This document shows positions 36,805 to 49,599 of a DNA stretch of 64,000 nucleotides, piece by piece. The stretch's first letter is position 1; every line of letters begins with the position of its first letter. The translations under genes and the position numbers were made by a program. Under the pieces are notes generated by a model. The model had not been told where the DNA came from. It did not search any database and was given only the letters and a program-made list of their open reading frames with translations. This DNA comes from Lithospermum erythrorhizon (lineage: Eukaryota > Streptophyta > Magnoliopsida > Boraginales > Boraginaceae): contig JADFUC010000963.1 in NCBI GenBank assembly GCA_019722365.1, positions 62,001 through 126,000 on the forward strand, in the 5' to 3' direction.

Positions 36805-37640
36805 ATAAACAATAGAACCATTAATATATTTTTTCGATTTTGAAGAATAAGTTTCTCCATATATATTTGAATTCGAGTTTTCGGGACCCATGATGATGAA
36901 TAATTAAAGTAAAAATATATTAAATGTTTCAAAAAATTGAATTATATGAATCATCTAAGCAAAAAAGCTATAACACAAAAATCAAAAAGATAAAAAACCG
37001 GGTGGGTAAAATTAAACAACAAATCCGATATATTGTCATCTCTTATAATTATAGAGCGTGTGAGCAATTAATGCGAATTAGGAGACTCATTTTTGAAAAT
37101 GGCAAAAAAATCAAAATACCATATGAAACTGGTTAGTGGGATTACTCTGCATAAAATTAATACCATGAAATACTATACGTTGGTTTAGCAAGCAGACCAC
37201 GGTCGTAGATCTGAGAAAAAAATTCATATGTTCTATATTATTATCCCTGAGATAGAAATAATACAAATATGTTGTTACTACACCATATATGATTAAATAT
37301 ATATATATATATATATATAATATAAATAATAGAACCATTAAAATATTTTTTCAATTTGAAGAAGAAGTTTATATTATATATTTGATTCTAATTTTTTAGA
37401 TCCGTGATGATGAATAATTAGAAGGTAGTATTAATCTTTAAAAATTAAATTATGAATGTCTGAAACATAAAGCTATAACCTAAAAGGAAGAAAAATACAA
37501 ACAATAAAATAAAATTTAAAAACGAATTAGATAAAATTAGGCAAAAAATCCAGAAAATATATTGTGAATCTTTATAATTATGGACGTGTGAGCAAGCCAA
37601 TGCGTGTGAGAGGCTTTTTTTAGACATGGCAAAAAAATAA
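36805..37640. repeat. Diverged tandem duplication, about 300-bp units 500 bp apart
   Basis: Copy 1 (about 36810-37120) and copy 2 (about 37325-37640) share, in order, 'atagaaccattaa', 'gatgatgaataatta', 'aaagctataac', 'tataattat' followed by 'gcgtgtgagcaa' or 'acgtgtgagcaa', and 'atggcaaaaaaat'. After each copy the words 'aaaattaata' recur. Divergence is high. A (TA)n microsatellite (37293-37318) sits between them. The open frames here are shadows of A-rich sequence. Confidence 0.65.
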
Positions 37641-38402
37641 AAAATCGGCAGTCACAAAATGTCTCTTCAATCTTGTGGTGATAAAGAAATAATTCATGCA
37701 AAATTAATAACCACATGTAAAAACCAATTTATAAACCTCTAAAAATACTCACAGAAACATTACCAATACTGATATAAAGATATACTATAGTTCTCTTTTA
37801 GCCTATGACAAAAACACTGGTGTAGTTTGTAGACCAAACATTTTTCAAGCCAAGAAACATTCAAGAACATGTGAAGCTAAGAAACATGTACAGCATAAGA
37901 CCAATGTTAGAGAAGAAACATAAGCCATTTGTCTTCAATAGCAGAATGCAGAGTCCAAAAATGGCGTCAAATATCGACTAAGATGACTCTATGATAGAAT
38001 ATGATCTCTCATTTTATACACCCAGACTCCAACAAGCCACAAAACCTCTTTTTTCTTATTGTTATTGATGTTAATATGTGCAAACAGGGTGTGGCCGAGG
38101 CTTAAGCTGTTCGAACAATGCCAACATTCCTACTGATAAAGAGTGGCGATGTAATTGATAGGGTCATGGGAGCCAACAAGGAAGATCTACAGATGAAGAT
38201 TGAGAAACACATAACCTATTATACTTACTGGAGTTACTGCCCCATTGATACATCATGTCTTCTGTCATATCAAATAAGTTTCGATTGAATACATCAAATG
38301 CTAGCAAACAGGAATGTTTTTATTGAATAACTTTCGATTTTCGTTTAATTAGGTAGTTGGATTTGTCATCTGTCAATGTTACAACAACAAACTAGTTGTT
38401 TG
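37641..38402. other. Intergenic, nothing recognised
   Basis: No coding signal. It adjoins the 5' edge of the Copia remnant. Confidence 0.5.
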
Positions 38403-40794
38403 TGAAGTGAATCAAGGTAGTACCAGCCACATGGAGGAAACCAGGAGGATACTAAGCTAGTTCACTAAGATACATTGGACTTCCCTCTATCAGCGTCAAG
38501 TAATAGTGAAAAGTGTGCAGGCTTTATAGATGACTATAGAAGAAAGGCTTGGGTATATTTGCTAGCAAACAAATCAGATGCCTTTGAACACTTTAAGAAC
38601 TTCAAAATTATGGTTGAAAAGGAAATTAATGAGCATTTGCTGCCTTAGAACTGACAGAGGTGGTCAGTTCACCTCAACTCTATTCACTGATTTTTGTAGG
38701 GAACATGGAATTAAAAGGCAACTGACCACTTCAGCAAAATGGAGTTGATGAGAGAAAGAATAGGACAGTCATGAACATGGTAAGATCCATGTTGTCTGCA
38801 AAGAAAATGCCAAGAAGTTTTTGGCCTGAAGCTGTGTTGTGGACCTTCCATGTGCTTAACAGATGTCCTATATTATCTGTTAAGAACATGACTACACAAC
38901 AATGTTGGAATAGAATCAAGCCTTCTGTAAGTCATTTCAAGGTATGGGGATGTTTGACACATGCTCATGTGGCCAAGGTACACAGAGATAAACTTGATAA
39001 AAGAAGTATCAAGTGCATTTTCTTGGGAATAATTGAAGGAACTAAAGGATACAGATTGTATGATGTGGAGGCTAAGAAGGTGCTAATCAGTAAGGATGTT
39101 GTGTTTGAAAAAAATAAAGAATGGGAATGGACTGAAATTCAAACACAGAAGAGCAATTAGACTGGGAGGATGTAGGAGAAATTGATGAAGAAGATGCAGT
39201 ACAACAGCCAGAGGATGATCAAGAGACACCTCTCTCAGCAAATAATAGTGATGAAGAGTCAACAGAAGAGAATCCCTCACAACACAACAGTCAAATTACT
39301 CATGGGAGAACACACAGAGCTCCTACTTGGATGAATGATTATGTATCAGGGGAAGGTTTAAGTGAAGATGAAGTGGTGAACATGGTTCAAGATACAGAAC
39401 TAAATGATCCTGTAACTTATGCTGAATTCAAGAATGTGAAGGGAAGTGGAAGAAACTACTAAGCATAAAGATTGAATCAATTAAAAAGAATGGAACCTGG
39501 ACTCTAGCAGAACTTCCAAAAGGATGTAAAAAGATTGGAGTAAAATGGATTTTCAAAACAAAGAAAAATAAAAATGGAGAGATTATCAAACACAAAGCCA
39601 AGACTTGTGGCAAAAGGCTACACACAAAGGCTACACACAAAGGAGGGAACATTACAAAGGATGATGGAATATTCACATGCCAAAGGAAATATGCTGAAGA
39701 GGTGCTGCAAAGATTTGGAATGGACGACTGCAATTCTGTGACTTGTCCTATGCAAATGGAGAACTAGTAGATGAGACATACTTCAAGTAGATGGTAGGAA
39801 ATTTAATGTACTTGACTGTAACAAGACCAGACCTTGTATATGTAGTGAGCTTATTGAGCAGATATATGGCAAAACCAACTGAAATGCACATGCAAGTGGC
39901 TAAGAGGATCCTAAGATATTTGAGAGGAACTACAGAACTTGGCATTTACTATCAGAAAGGAGAAAATGGAAAGGAATTGAAGGCATATACTGATAGTGAC
40001 TATGCTGGTGACACTAATGACATGAAGAGCATCAGTGGCGATGTGTTTCTATTGAGCGCAGGGGCTATTGCATGGTGCTCAAAGAAGCAACTCATTGTAA
40101 CTTTGTCAAGTACAGAAGCTGAGTTCATAGCTGTAGCAATTTGTGCATGCCAATCCATTTGAATGAAGAGAATATTGGACATGAACAGAGTAAGTGTACA
40201 ACAACTCTACCATCAAGCTCTCCAAGAATCCAATCATGCATGGGAGGAGTAAGCACATAGACATACGTTTCCATTTCCTCAGAGACCTTACTATGGAAGG
40301 AGTCATCTCCCTAAGCTTTTGTGGAACAGCTGATCAAATTGCGGATATCATGACTAAACCACTCAAAACTGACACATTTCTTAAACTGAGAAGTGCATTG
40401 GGAATGTGTGAAGCAACACAGATAAGCTGAAATGCTAAAAAGCATTTAGCTTAGGTGAAGGATTGAAGTGAATCAAGATTAGTACCAGTCCATGCAGAGT
40501 TCATGCAGACGTGGCAAATAAGACTCCAATCTGTTTAGTTTGGATTAGGTTGTTAGCATTTCCTATTTTAGTGTTCTATTGATAAGAGTAGGTTGTTACT
40601 TTCCAAATTTGTAGCAACGTCTAGATTAGCTTGATTTCAGCAAAGTAGTTCATTAGAAGTTGTACTCATTTGGCTATAAATAGTCAAGCAGTGATCAATA
40701 AAGAACAAGCATTTGCAATTGCCATTCTCTTCATTATATATCTGTTGTTCTTGTTATTGTTATTTGATCGATTGGTGAGATTGCAATCTCTTCA
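38403..40794 (+). mobile_element. Ty1/Copia LTR retrotransposon, deleted and degenerate
   Basis: The coding remnants run in Copia order on the plus strand. Integrase core (about 38494-38765): IDDYRRKAWVYLLANKSDAF, LRTDRGGQFTS and NGVDERKNRTV. Integrase C-terminal part (38771-39160): SFWPEAVLWTFHVLNRCPIL, then VWGCLTHAHV. A short RT start (about 39480-39560): NGTWTLAELPKGCKKIGVKW. Then an RT tail, and RNase H at 39791-40162 ([29 protein letters not shown] and LSSTEAEF). The final part is 40194-40430. The gag and protease regions and the RT catalytic core are missing, and frames change repeatedly. The 3' LTR is about 40464-40794, starting TGAAGTGAATC, with a TATA-like 'ctataaatag' at 40674 and 'aataaag' at 40700. 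A 30-bp match to its start at 38403 marks the remains of the 5' LTR. Confidence 0.85.
40464..40794 (+). repeat. 3' LTR of the Copia remnant
   Basis: It starts TGAAGTGAATCAAG after a purine-rich stretch (ggtgaagga) and ends CTTCA. It has a TATA-like box and a polyadenylation-like AATAAAG 26 bases later. Only the first ~30 bases recur at the 5' side (38403-38432), so the 5' LTR is mostly deleted. Confidence 0.6.
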
Positions 40795-41715
40795 GTTTGA
40801 TTTGTAGGTTTTCAATTGAGCCGAGAAGCGTGTAAACTGTAACCTTAAGTTTAATAAAAACTCAAATGTGGATTTGTTACTTAGTTGCTTGAGATATTAA
40901 CTATTAGCTTCAAGTATATAAACACTTGACATCTAGCAGAAGAACTTCATTTACTGGCTAGCTCACAAAAACTAGAGTCAACAGCAAAAAGAGAAACAGA
41001 GAACATTGAATTAATACTGCTAAATATACATGCTCATAGGAAATTACCAGTGCTCGACTTGTATGCATGATCCCATAGTTCTTATTCGTCTCAATTCCAA
41101 ACTGAGGGTAAAATAGAGGAGGCGATACAGTGATACTTAGCCAAGAAATTCAAACATCATATGCAACTAAAATTTTATGCCATTGACATCGTTTCCAACT
41201 AGTGCCACTATTACATTGGAAGAATCCATACTTGGTGAAACTTACATAAATGCTCGCACATGCCTTCTACTGAATATAGCTGCAACTCAGGAACCAGAAC
41301 ATCGCCTTTTAATCTACAATGATGTTCTTGTTTTCAAAATTCGTCTCCTCCTGATAGAACATAAATCAACATAAACATAAGCAACGAGTTACTATTATCA
41401 TTTAACTTATGAAAATACGGAAAGATCAACAAATACAACAATGCCATATAGGAACAACATAAAATCATTAATGTTATTGAATAAATTACAGCATCCATTC
41501 TCAGGAAATCCAATTTGGCGGCTCGGACTCATAATAAACATTGTAGCCTGTAGGTTAACCAACAAAATTGATAGTCAACTTGATGGAGGGAATCTCAATA
41601 AGCTTATGCAACTTATGAAATTCATTCACTTATGTTACATAGATGATAAACTATTGTGCCACAGTAAATGGAAAACATGAATAAGAACTCTATCTAAAAC
41701 TACTGTGTAACTTAC
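40795..41715. other. Downstream of the DUF569 gene; terminal exon not identified
   Basis: The last short exon of the DUF569 gene should lie here, but I could not choose it. Open frames at 41177-41374 and 41441-41680 show no family similarity. Confidence 0.4.
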
Positions 41716-43461
41716 CATTTGATGAAGATGGAACCAAAACAACATGCATAGATACATTATTGGGAGGCAACTTCAGTCGAAGGGGATAAAGCTTCCCGTT
41801 TAATGGACTTTTGGTACACACAACCACATTGTTGAGTCGAACCACTTCCTCCAATTTCTTCTTCAATTCTCCTACATCATTTCCCTTGAATATAATACCA
41901 AGCTCCTCCTCTCCTTCATCATATTCCCCAAATTTATCCGCAACATGAAAATATATAACTCTCCCTTCACCCCCGCTTCTTGGTGAACCAAGAGCACCCG
42001 TTGAATCACTCGACTGCACCAAAAAAGACCAAATATCAAAATAGTAGAAAATAAAATATAACATCAAAGGCAAAAACCAAACCTTATCTGCTAAGTGGGA
42101 TACTGGGATCAGCTATAATTATCAATAACTCTAACTGTTAACTATTGCGAAAAGCAGACTGCACTATAGATATGCAATTTTTCCATAAGAACATGAATAC
42201 ATGATACAAAACTTTCACAAAATAAATATATGCTCCTAATCTAAAGCAAGAATTCTTGTAACCAACAATTTGATAATTACCTCTAGCCTAGAAAAGCTTG
42301 TCGATTTTGATGAAGAAGTCGAATTCGAGCTTGTTTCTGAAGCAAAAGAGTCAAACTTAGGAACCAAAGACGGCAGTTGATTTGGAACAGGCAACTTCAC
42401 ATCAATTTCAACAACATCAACATCCCAAAAAACCCAATCTTGAGTAGAAGTCCTCTGTGGAATATCATACGTTACGGAATTCCTCCAAGGTGGTAACCCC
42501 CCATTTGCCCTCAAGAACTGCCCATACCTTCAGTGCCGGAACCAGAAATTAGTTAGGAGTGGCGAAGTCTCTAATATAAGAGAAAAATATATGAACGTAT
42601 TGGGGGAGGGGGGGGGATGATTTTGTATAGTCCAATAATCAAAAGATTTTATATTACTGGATTGCTTTGGATATAGTTGAATAAATCAAAATGGGCTGTA
42701 AAATTTACTGCGAAACTAACTTATCGGTGAAGTAATGAATGTGTTCTTGGCTTGAGAATCGAAAACATTCGAAAACAGTATGCATGCTATCACATAGCTC
42801 AGAGGTAGGTACTATCAATACCTCTTAGCAGTTTAGAGGGAGGCAGTCTCCCTTTATATAGTGAAATAAATCAGTGAACCAGCATACTCCTGCAGCTTCT
42901 TTATCTTAACTATTGAGAAAGTCTTAGATCATGCTTTATACATGTCAGTAATAGGCAACCCATTCTTGGGAGACGATTGAAGCGAGCATAATAAACGCAG
43001 ATAAATTTGTGTGAATTCTACCTCGCAGGCATTGGAACATGTTGCAGGGGTGGACGAAATAATTTTTTAAAACAGGAACAGTATAATTATATTTTTCGAA
43101 AAATTAGGGAAGCACTCCCTAGTTTCTCCAATGCATACCTTGTTCTAAGCTTCACCTTTCTTCCTTCTCTAATGGGTTCCCACTCAACTGAGGAATCAAC
43201 TCTATTAGGCACAGTTTGGAGCACTTTTTTGCCAGTAGTACCCAAAAGACAAGGTTGGTTTGAGGCAGTTAAGTACTTATTGTAACAGCTTTTAAGATGG
43301 ATAATGTTGTCTGCATTTTGGACAATTTCAATTGTCCACTTTGAGTTGTTTGATGAACCATCTTTGTCTTGTTTAACTGTTTCTTGATTTTCCTCTGCTA
43401 TTAAGTACTTGTTGTGAATGCTTTTTAAGCGTATGTTTTTTGCTGTTTGGAAAATGTCCAT
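41716..43461 (-). CDS. DUF569-family protein (beta-trefoil, fascin-like), gene 1
   Basis: DUF569 proteins are plant proteins with fascin-like beta-trefoil modules, some linked to actin; the function is largely open. Exon 1 is 43139-43461, starting [20 protein letters not shown] (an upstream in-frame ATG at 43494 is less family-like). It has the trefoil repeats [13 protein letters not shown] and [12 protein letters not shown], then [15 protein letters not shown]. Exon 2 is 42281-42527: [20 protein letters not shown], then [16 protein letters not shown] and a Ser-rich linker. Exon 3 is 41716-42013, the second conserved module: [18 protein letters not shown], then [20 protein letters not shown] and [12 protein letters not shown]. 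Introns are GT-AG and in frame. The end of exon 3 has a GT donor (AATG/GTAAGT), so a short final exon is expected but not found. The reading frame is intact. Confidence 0.82.
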
Positions 43462-46129
43462 TGCTGACCTTGAAACCATAGAGCTCTGCTTCAAGTGAAA
43501 ATAGTTAGGACACTATAGATTGAATAAAATAAAATAAAATGATGATATTCGATGAGGTCGAGGTTTTTGGACAATATCACAAGGAAAAATGCAAAGAATA
43601 TCACCATTTTTTTAGCCTAAATTTCAATGTGTCCCTTGATAATTTCATACCGGTTAATTACTCCCTTACCTATATTTATAGGTCAATTACCATATCATCT
43701 ACTTTTAGAGTAAAATTTGATGAAAACTATTTTTTTTATCAAGGACGAAATGAAATTTTCATAAATATTTGGGACACACTTTTAAATAAAGAAGTACTTT
43801 ATTTCAAAAGCTCTAATATTTGTGCAAATTTTGTTTGTACTTGTTAAAAATTGGTTCCGGAGGTTATTGGCTTATAAATATAGTTAAGGTGGCAAATTGA
43901 TCGGTATAAAACGAAGTTGGATCGTTATTTAACCGGTACGAAATTAATCAAAACAGAAGAATAAAATATGTATAATAATAATTTTAATAAATATTACACT
44001 AAATATAACAAATTATCATAAAACTATCGTTCAATCATTCTTTCATAGGAATTCAATCCCCAACTTGTTAAAAATGTGGTCGATTTTCACAAGGAGGTCT
44101 TGGGTTCTATTTTTATTGGAGACATATTCTACTTTCTTTATAGAATTTCTTTAGTAAAAAATTATGTATTCATCATTTATAATACTCAATATATATTCGT
44201 AATTTATAATACTTCATCACTATTTTAAAAAAAAAAACTTGTTAAAAATGTGGTACTAGAAATTAAATGGCATGGACCATTCATTATTCATACTTCAAGT
44301 AGTGCCCCTCTGGACATTCCACTATCTATATATGTACCAATACTTTGGAGTTAGGAAGGCATCTTTAGCATTGCACTATCATATTCTACGTAATCGATTT
44401 GTCGACATAGAGCAAACCCCATAATAATATGTATTCCATTAGTGGCTCAAAATCATTGTCATATACATATCATTACCTTCCATAAAAGAATAACCACATG
44501 TTTTATATATTGTCAAACGATACCTATAATTTTCTATCACCAAGTCAGCTTGCAAATGCAATTAAATATTACCAATAACCAATATTATATTAATTCTTTT
44601 TTATTCCATGATCAGTATTAGATTGCAGTATTATTTCATTTCAGATATTGGAGCTAAAGTCATACTAAAACAGTAAAAAAAAAGGGTAAAATTATAATTT
44701 TGCCCCCCCTCCCTCCCCTTATTTGTTAATTTAGTGTTTGAGAAATTTCATTTAGAGACAAAATAATTATTTCATTGCTTTTTAATACTATTTCGGTGTG
44801 AATTTAGTCCTACTACATCCGTTCATTTTATAAGGACCAACACTCATTAATATATACTACTTCTATGCTTAAAGATTGTCAAGTTTTAAAATTTTATGAT
44901 TAATAAATATCCAAATATGAAATTTCATTATATATATATATTGAATAATATATCAATATATTTATATACGTTTAAAGAGGTCTCCATCTAACTAGAATAA
45001 AGAGTATCAGATAGTTTTTCAACCTGCTACTATCTTATTAAAAATTATATATTTCGATGGAGTAAACAAAATTTGTTAGTTAACACAAACGTACTGCCTA
45101 AATTCAATAGTTAAGTGGTAATAGGGCACGTAACTTGTACAAGTACCTATCAAGCATGTAAGCCTAATAGTCAGTCGACTGGTATAATATTATGTTATGT
45201 CGATCAAAAATCAATCCCCATCAAATTATGTGTACAAGGCACTCCAACCGAAAAATAATGTACATTAAATCATAATAAAGTCAAAAGCACAAACATAATC
45301 AAGCCTTTTCATTTTAGTCAAATTAAAAATACACCATTTACAAAATTATCTTAATAAACACCAAATTATTTACATATATGGAGAGATAAATTAATACATC
45401 GCTTCTGATAAAAGCTACATAAATTATCTTTTATAAATTAATAAACTCTCTAAAATAATAAATTTATGTGGTCCCAACTTGGGTTAGTTCAAAAATTACA
45501 TAAAAATCGATAAAATAATAAGATAATAATTTTTTCGAAAAATTCCTTTATAATATAGGTCCAAGAAAATCATAAATTAATAATTCTTAGAAATTGAAAA
45601 AATAATTATTACAACTTAATGAAAATATATTTCATGGGAATGAGAGTATATAAATATTATATTAAATTAAACTTTTTGATATATGGAATCATTGCATTCT
45701 GTTAAATCTTTTATGATAATAATACTTAATTTAATACTCAAGTAATTACTATAACTAATATGCAAATAAGTAATACTATTTCTTTATTATCTTAACATGT
45801 TCTAACTACGCTTCGAATCTTTACGGATGATTACATCTTTGGATCGTCTGATAAATTGAGAAGAAATTAAATGTCGTATATAGTATTGTTAAAAAACTTT
45901 TTAAATTAATAAATTATTAATTTGTCGATAAATTAATAGCTTCTACAAATTAATAAATTTAAGTCGGTCCTCGACACTATTAATTTATAGAGTTTTTACT
46001 GTATTGTGAATGAAGTATAGTATAATGCAAATACCGTAAGTGTATGTATTGATTAAGATTAAAATTTTATTCTTTGCTCGGGCGGTGTCAAATGAATTGC
46101 GAGAAGTGGCGTTAAGTTGTCTTTTTTAA
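43462..46129. other. AT-rich intergenic DNA
   Basis: Includes a C-rich run at about 44700-44720 and many short A/T repeats. The 43539-43847 plus frame is Phe/Ile-rich and judged non-coding. Confidence 0.55.
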
Positions 46130-46144
46130 TTGATAGTGGTATTG

Positions 46145-46525
46145 GTGCGGTTTGATCAGTGGCGCAAAGTTGCACTTTAACCCCCAAGATAACGATTCCA
46201 TTCATTTTTTACGACCAAATACGATTTGAGCTCAGTTTTGGAGTCATATTTGAATTTTAAGACTTGTTAGGGTCATTTTTGTAGAAAAGATGTTTTACCT
46301 CCCATATTTCCTCCATAATTAGCCAACAACACCATCATTACTTACATTTTCCTCAAAATTTAAAAATCCTATAAATTTACACCTGGCTTAAGCATTTTTA
46401 TAAAAATGACCCTAACAAGTCTCAAAATTTAAATTTGATCCCAAAAATGACCTTAAATCGTGTTTGGCTGTCAAGCATAAACAAAATCGTTATCTTGGGA
46501 ATCAATCTTGTGTTGTGCCCTTCGA
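46145..46525. repeat. Long inverted repeat (fold-back element), arms about 140 bp
   Basis: The left arm (about 46155-46290) and the reverse complement of the right arm (about 46395-46525) share, in order, 'caagataacgatt', 'acgattt', 'tttgg', 'aaattt' and 'gacttgttagggtcattttt'. The spacer is about 105 bp. Transcribed, it would form a long hairpin. It resembles a MULE-type or fold-back MITE; the flanks out to about 46080 and 46620 may belong to it. Confidence 0.75.
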
Positions 46526-47368
46526 GACAAAGCATGCAGAACTCTGTGGGAGACAAATAAGCTCTGGCTTTTAGTGCCATTTTTCGAGGGCCAGTTCGGC
46601 GGTCAATGCTATCATGAATCACTTTTTCTAAAAAAATAGAGGCAAATAAATTACAATTGTTATAAAAAAAAGACGCAAATTCTCATAAAAAAGAATACTC
46701 CGTAACACATACTTATACCTCTAATCTAGAATAAAATTATTACTCTAGTGAAATCTAAAAAAATTGCAGGTAGGGCTGGTATATATATTTACTAATTAAG
46801 CTCTATTATCGTGATAAATATAAGTCGCCTCATATGTCACTTAACGTATTTTGATAACATCTTTCTTTGAATACTCAGATTTAATACATTTAATCAAAGG
46901 AAATAATAATAATGACTAATAAGCTAAGTTACCTTATATGATTAGGAAAAATGCAAATAAAGAAAAAAATTGAAGCATTCATCAATAGCATTAAATAATA
47001 ACGTCATCTCGAACAACTTTTTTAATAATTAAAGATAACTTTTAATTCCCTTTTTTTACAAAATAAAATAAAATAAAATAATAGCATATATCTTAACTAG
47101 AATTGGGTATTTGACTAGGCTAAATTATTAGGTTCTAAAATATTTTTTATTCTCTAAAGAATGTTTGTTGTTATCATCACCATGTGCACATATTACAAAA
47201 GTACATAAAAACATACGTTATTATTACAAAGATTTGTATTATACTCAAATGGCTAGCAATTAATTTTAATAAATCATTTTATTTGTTATAAACCAATTTA
47301 TTACATTAATATTGCTTGACAAAACTCAAATGACTAGTAATTAATTTAAGAAAACTTACCTAACTTAC
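46526..47368. other. Intergenic or intronic DNA downstream of DUF569 gene 2 exon 1
   Basis: AT-rich. Exon 1 of DUF569 gene 2 ends in a GT donor, so this would be its intron, but no exon matching the second DUF569 module was found here. Confidence 0.4.
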
Positions 47369-47887
47369 CTTGTTAGTATACACCATAGGTGACTGAATTG
47401 AGTGTACCGACTCCGGCGAGCCAATATCCAAGCCAGAGAGGTCAGCAGAGACCGAAGAAAAGCTTGAAACCATTTTCAAATACTCATTCAACAATTCTTT
47501 CTCACTAATATCAATACTTTCAACATCCCATAATATCCAATTATGACTTGAACCACTAAAATATGTATCATGTGTCACAGAATTCCTCCATGGAATTGTC
47601 CCACCATTTGCACGTAAATAAGTGCCCCCAACATTCTTTAATTTCACTAAAAACCCATCTTTGATTGGCTCCCAAAGAGTTCTCGAATCATTCATCTTTT
47701 CTGGTATGGTTTGGATGACATTTTTACCTACCCCAGTTGTTTCTTCGACTTGCTCGATTATCCATCGAGCTTTTCGAGTCGAGCCGGACCGGCTTTGTCG
47801 GGTGTTTTCTTGATCATCATCGGCTACTAGGTACTTGTCCAGATGGCTTTTGAGCTTCACAACCTTTGTTTTGGTGAAAAACTCCAT
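47369..47887 (-). CDS. DUF569-family protein, gene 2 (partial: first module only, with an internal gap)
   Basis: The single exon seen starts MEFFTKTKVVKLKSHLDKYL at 47887. It continues with ADDDQENTRQSRSGSTRKAR, then WEPIKDGFLVKLKNVGGTYL, RANGGTIPWRNSVTHDTYF and NWILWDVESIDI, and ends at AACAAG before GTAAGTTAGG (173 residues). Compared with the paralogue 4 kb downstream, about 23 residues are missing between IEQVE and TTGVGKNVIQTIP. That is exactly the trefoil strand pair holding the [12 protein letters not shown] motif. The second module (IYFHVAD... in gene 1) was not found beyond the donor. The frame is open, so a short protein could be made; it could also be a degenerating duplicate. A run of 13 C (coding strand) sits directly before the start codon. 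The two genes are probably a local duplication on the same strand. Confidence 0.72.
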
Positions 47888-47888
47888 T

Positions 47889-47901
47889 GGGGGGGGGGGG
47901 G
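47889..47901. repeat. 13-base poly-G (poly-C in the mRNA sense) touching the DUF569 gene 2 start
   Basis: Thirteen G in a row on the plus strand, one base before the reverse-complement start codon. In the transcript this is a C13 tract ending at the AUG. Confidence 0.9.
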
Positions 47902-48616
47902 TACTATCTTACCCTTTTAGGATGTGGTGATGAATATGTGAAAGGTAAAAGATGATGGTTGTCTAGGGGTATTTGGATTATTGGTTTAGTGATTGAGATT
48001 GATATGAGAGAGTGAAAGTTTTGGTTAAATTAATAGGGAGATTGAAGGGTTGTGTTGTTTTTATTTGTTCATGTGTCTCTAGTTCGTCATATATGATGTC
48101 TTCATATGAAAGTATGTAGTAGAAACCTTGTGAGGTGTTGTCTGGAGAAGGAATGAAATTTCTATCTGAGGACTACACACACATATATATATATATAGTC
48201 TTAACTAATACAATTTCCATTTTTTTTCTCTAGAACGATAACTATAAAAAATGGAGGGAATCTATGATTTAAATATTTGAAATTTAATTGTCTTAATCAT
48301 TACGGAATAATTGTTTATAATAAATTTATATATTTCTCTCATTTAATACACCAACTTTTAATCGATTTAATTAATGTTTTTGGTTGATCAAACCAATGTT
48401 AAACAAATTGTGAAGACTTTTTTCTTCATTTTGGTGGTGGAATATGTATAAATCATAACCCACGAAAAATAATAATGAAAATAAATAAATTCCTTAACCA
48501 CAAAACTTAATTCATCCGACATGACCCAATCAATTTTAGTATGTTAAGATACAATAGAAAGATTATAAGGATATGATACATATGATCGAGATGGGCAAGT
48601 GTATATTTATTCACAG
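47902..48616. other. Promoter side of DUF569 gene 2
   Basis: AT-rich, with a (TA)n stretch at about 48183-48198. No other feature is recognised. Confidence 0.5.
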
Positions 48617-49599
48617 TAGACATGTGGCTATCGAACCCCGGGCCTTGGTGGGCGATCCGGGGCCCGGCCCACCGATTCGGCCGGATTCGGCCAGAGCCTG
48701 GCAATAAGTGGGGACGGCTGGGGCAGTTAAGCGCACGGCCGGTTCGGCGCGGCTGTCGGTGGGTATTCGGCCGGCGGTTGGCCTGAGTCGTTGTGCGTGA
48801 GTGCAGTTTATGATAGCGGTCTGCAGCGTGCTCGATATAGTAAATAAGCTTGGCTATTAGCATTAGTGCAAACATATTAAGCGATGCCGCGTTAATAACT
48901 GGTGAAGATATTCATTCTAATGATAACGCGTGGTACGCTTTTAAAATTGCGAATGCCGCGTTAATCACGAAAAATGGGCTTGATGTTCGGCGAAATCTGA
49001 TAGTGTTGATTTAAAAGCAGGTAATCTGGCATTAACAACGATTTCTAAGTGTAATCAAATGCGAGAAATCAAACATATTAATATTAGAAATTAGAAAATA
49101 AGTAGGCTGCGTAACGTAAAACTTCAAATTGTTCGAATCTGCTTGTCCGATATAATCGATATTGAAAACACGTTATTAAATGGAAACGTGTTTTAGTGAA
49201 TTCGCATTTGCTCTGTAACTGCGCCTATTTCTCGCGCTCGGCGTTAAATGCTTATTTCATATTTCATGATAAATGCGCTCATAACAACGACCTTAGGTTG
49301 CCACAATGTCGGCTTTGATGCTCTGCGTTATCTTGAGCGGCTTTAACGTGTTGGTTGTCGATTAAGCGGTGGCCTTAGGTACATCGGATGATCAGGGAGC
49401 GAGGGCCATAACTCCGGGCTCGGTCGGCCGTCGGTGTTGGCAATAAAGTAGGAGGAATGCCATCCGCTTTAGGGAGTACTTGAGTTGTTGAGCACTCCTT
49501 GCTCATCTTTGAGCATCCATTAAATGTTAATGCTCCATTGAAGCCATGATACCGTCGCGTAAAAACTTACTTAATTGTCAGTGATTGCGCTTAAAATTT

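Noticed and set aside
39428..39733. 101-codon minus frame
   Set aside because: Antisense of the Copia reverse transcriptase remnant.
43539..43847. 102-codon plus frame
   Set aside because: Phe/Ile/Asn-rich translation of A/T DNA without similarity or splice context.
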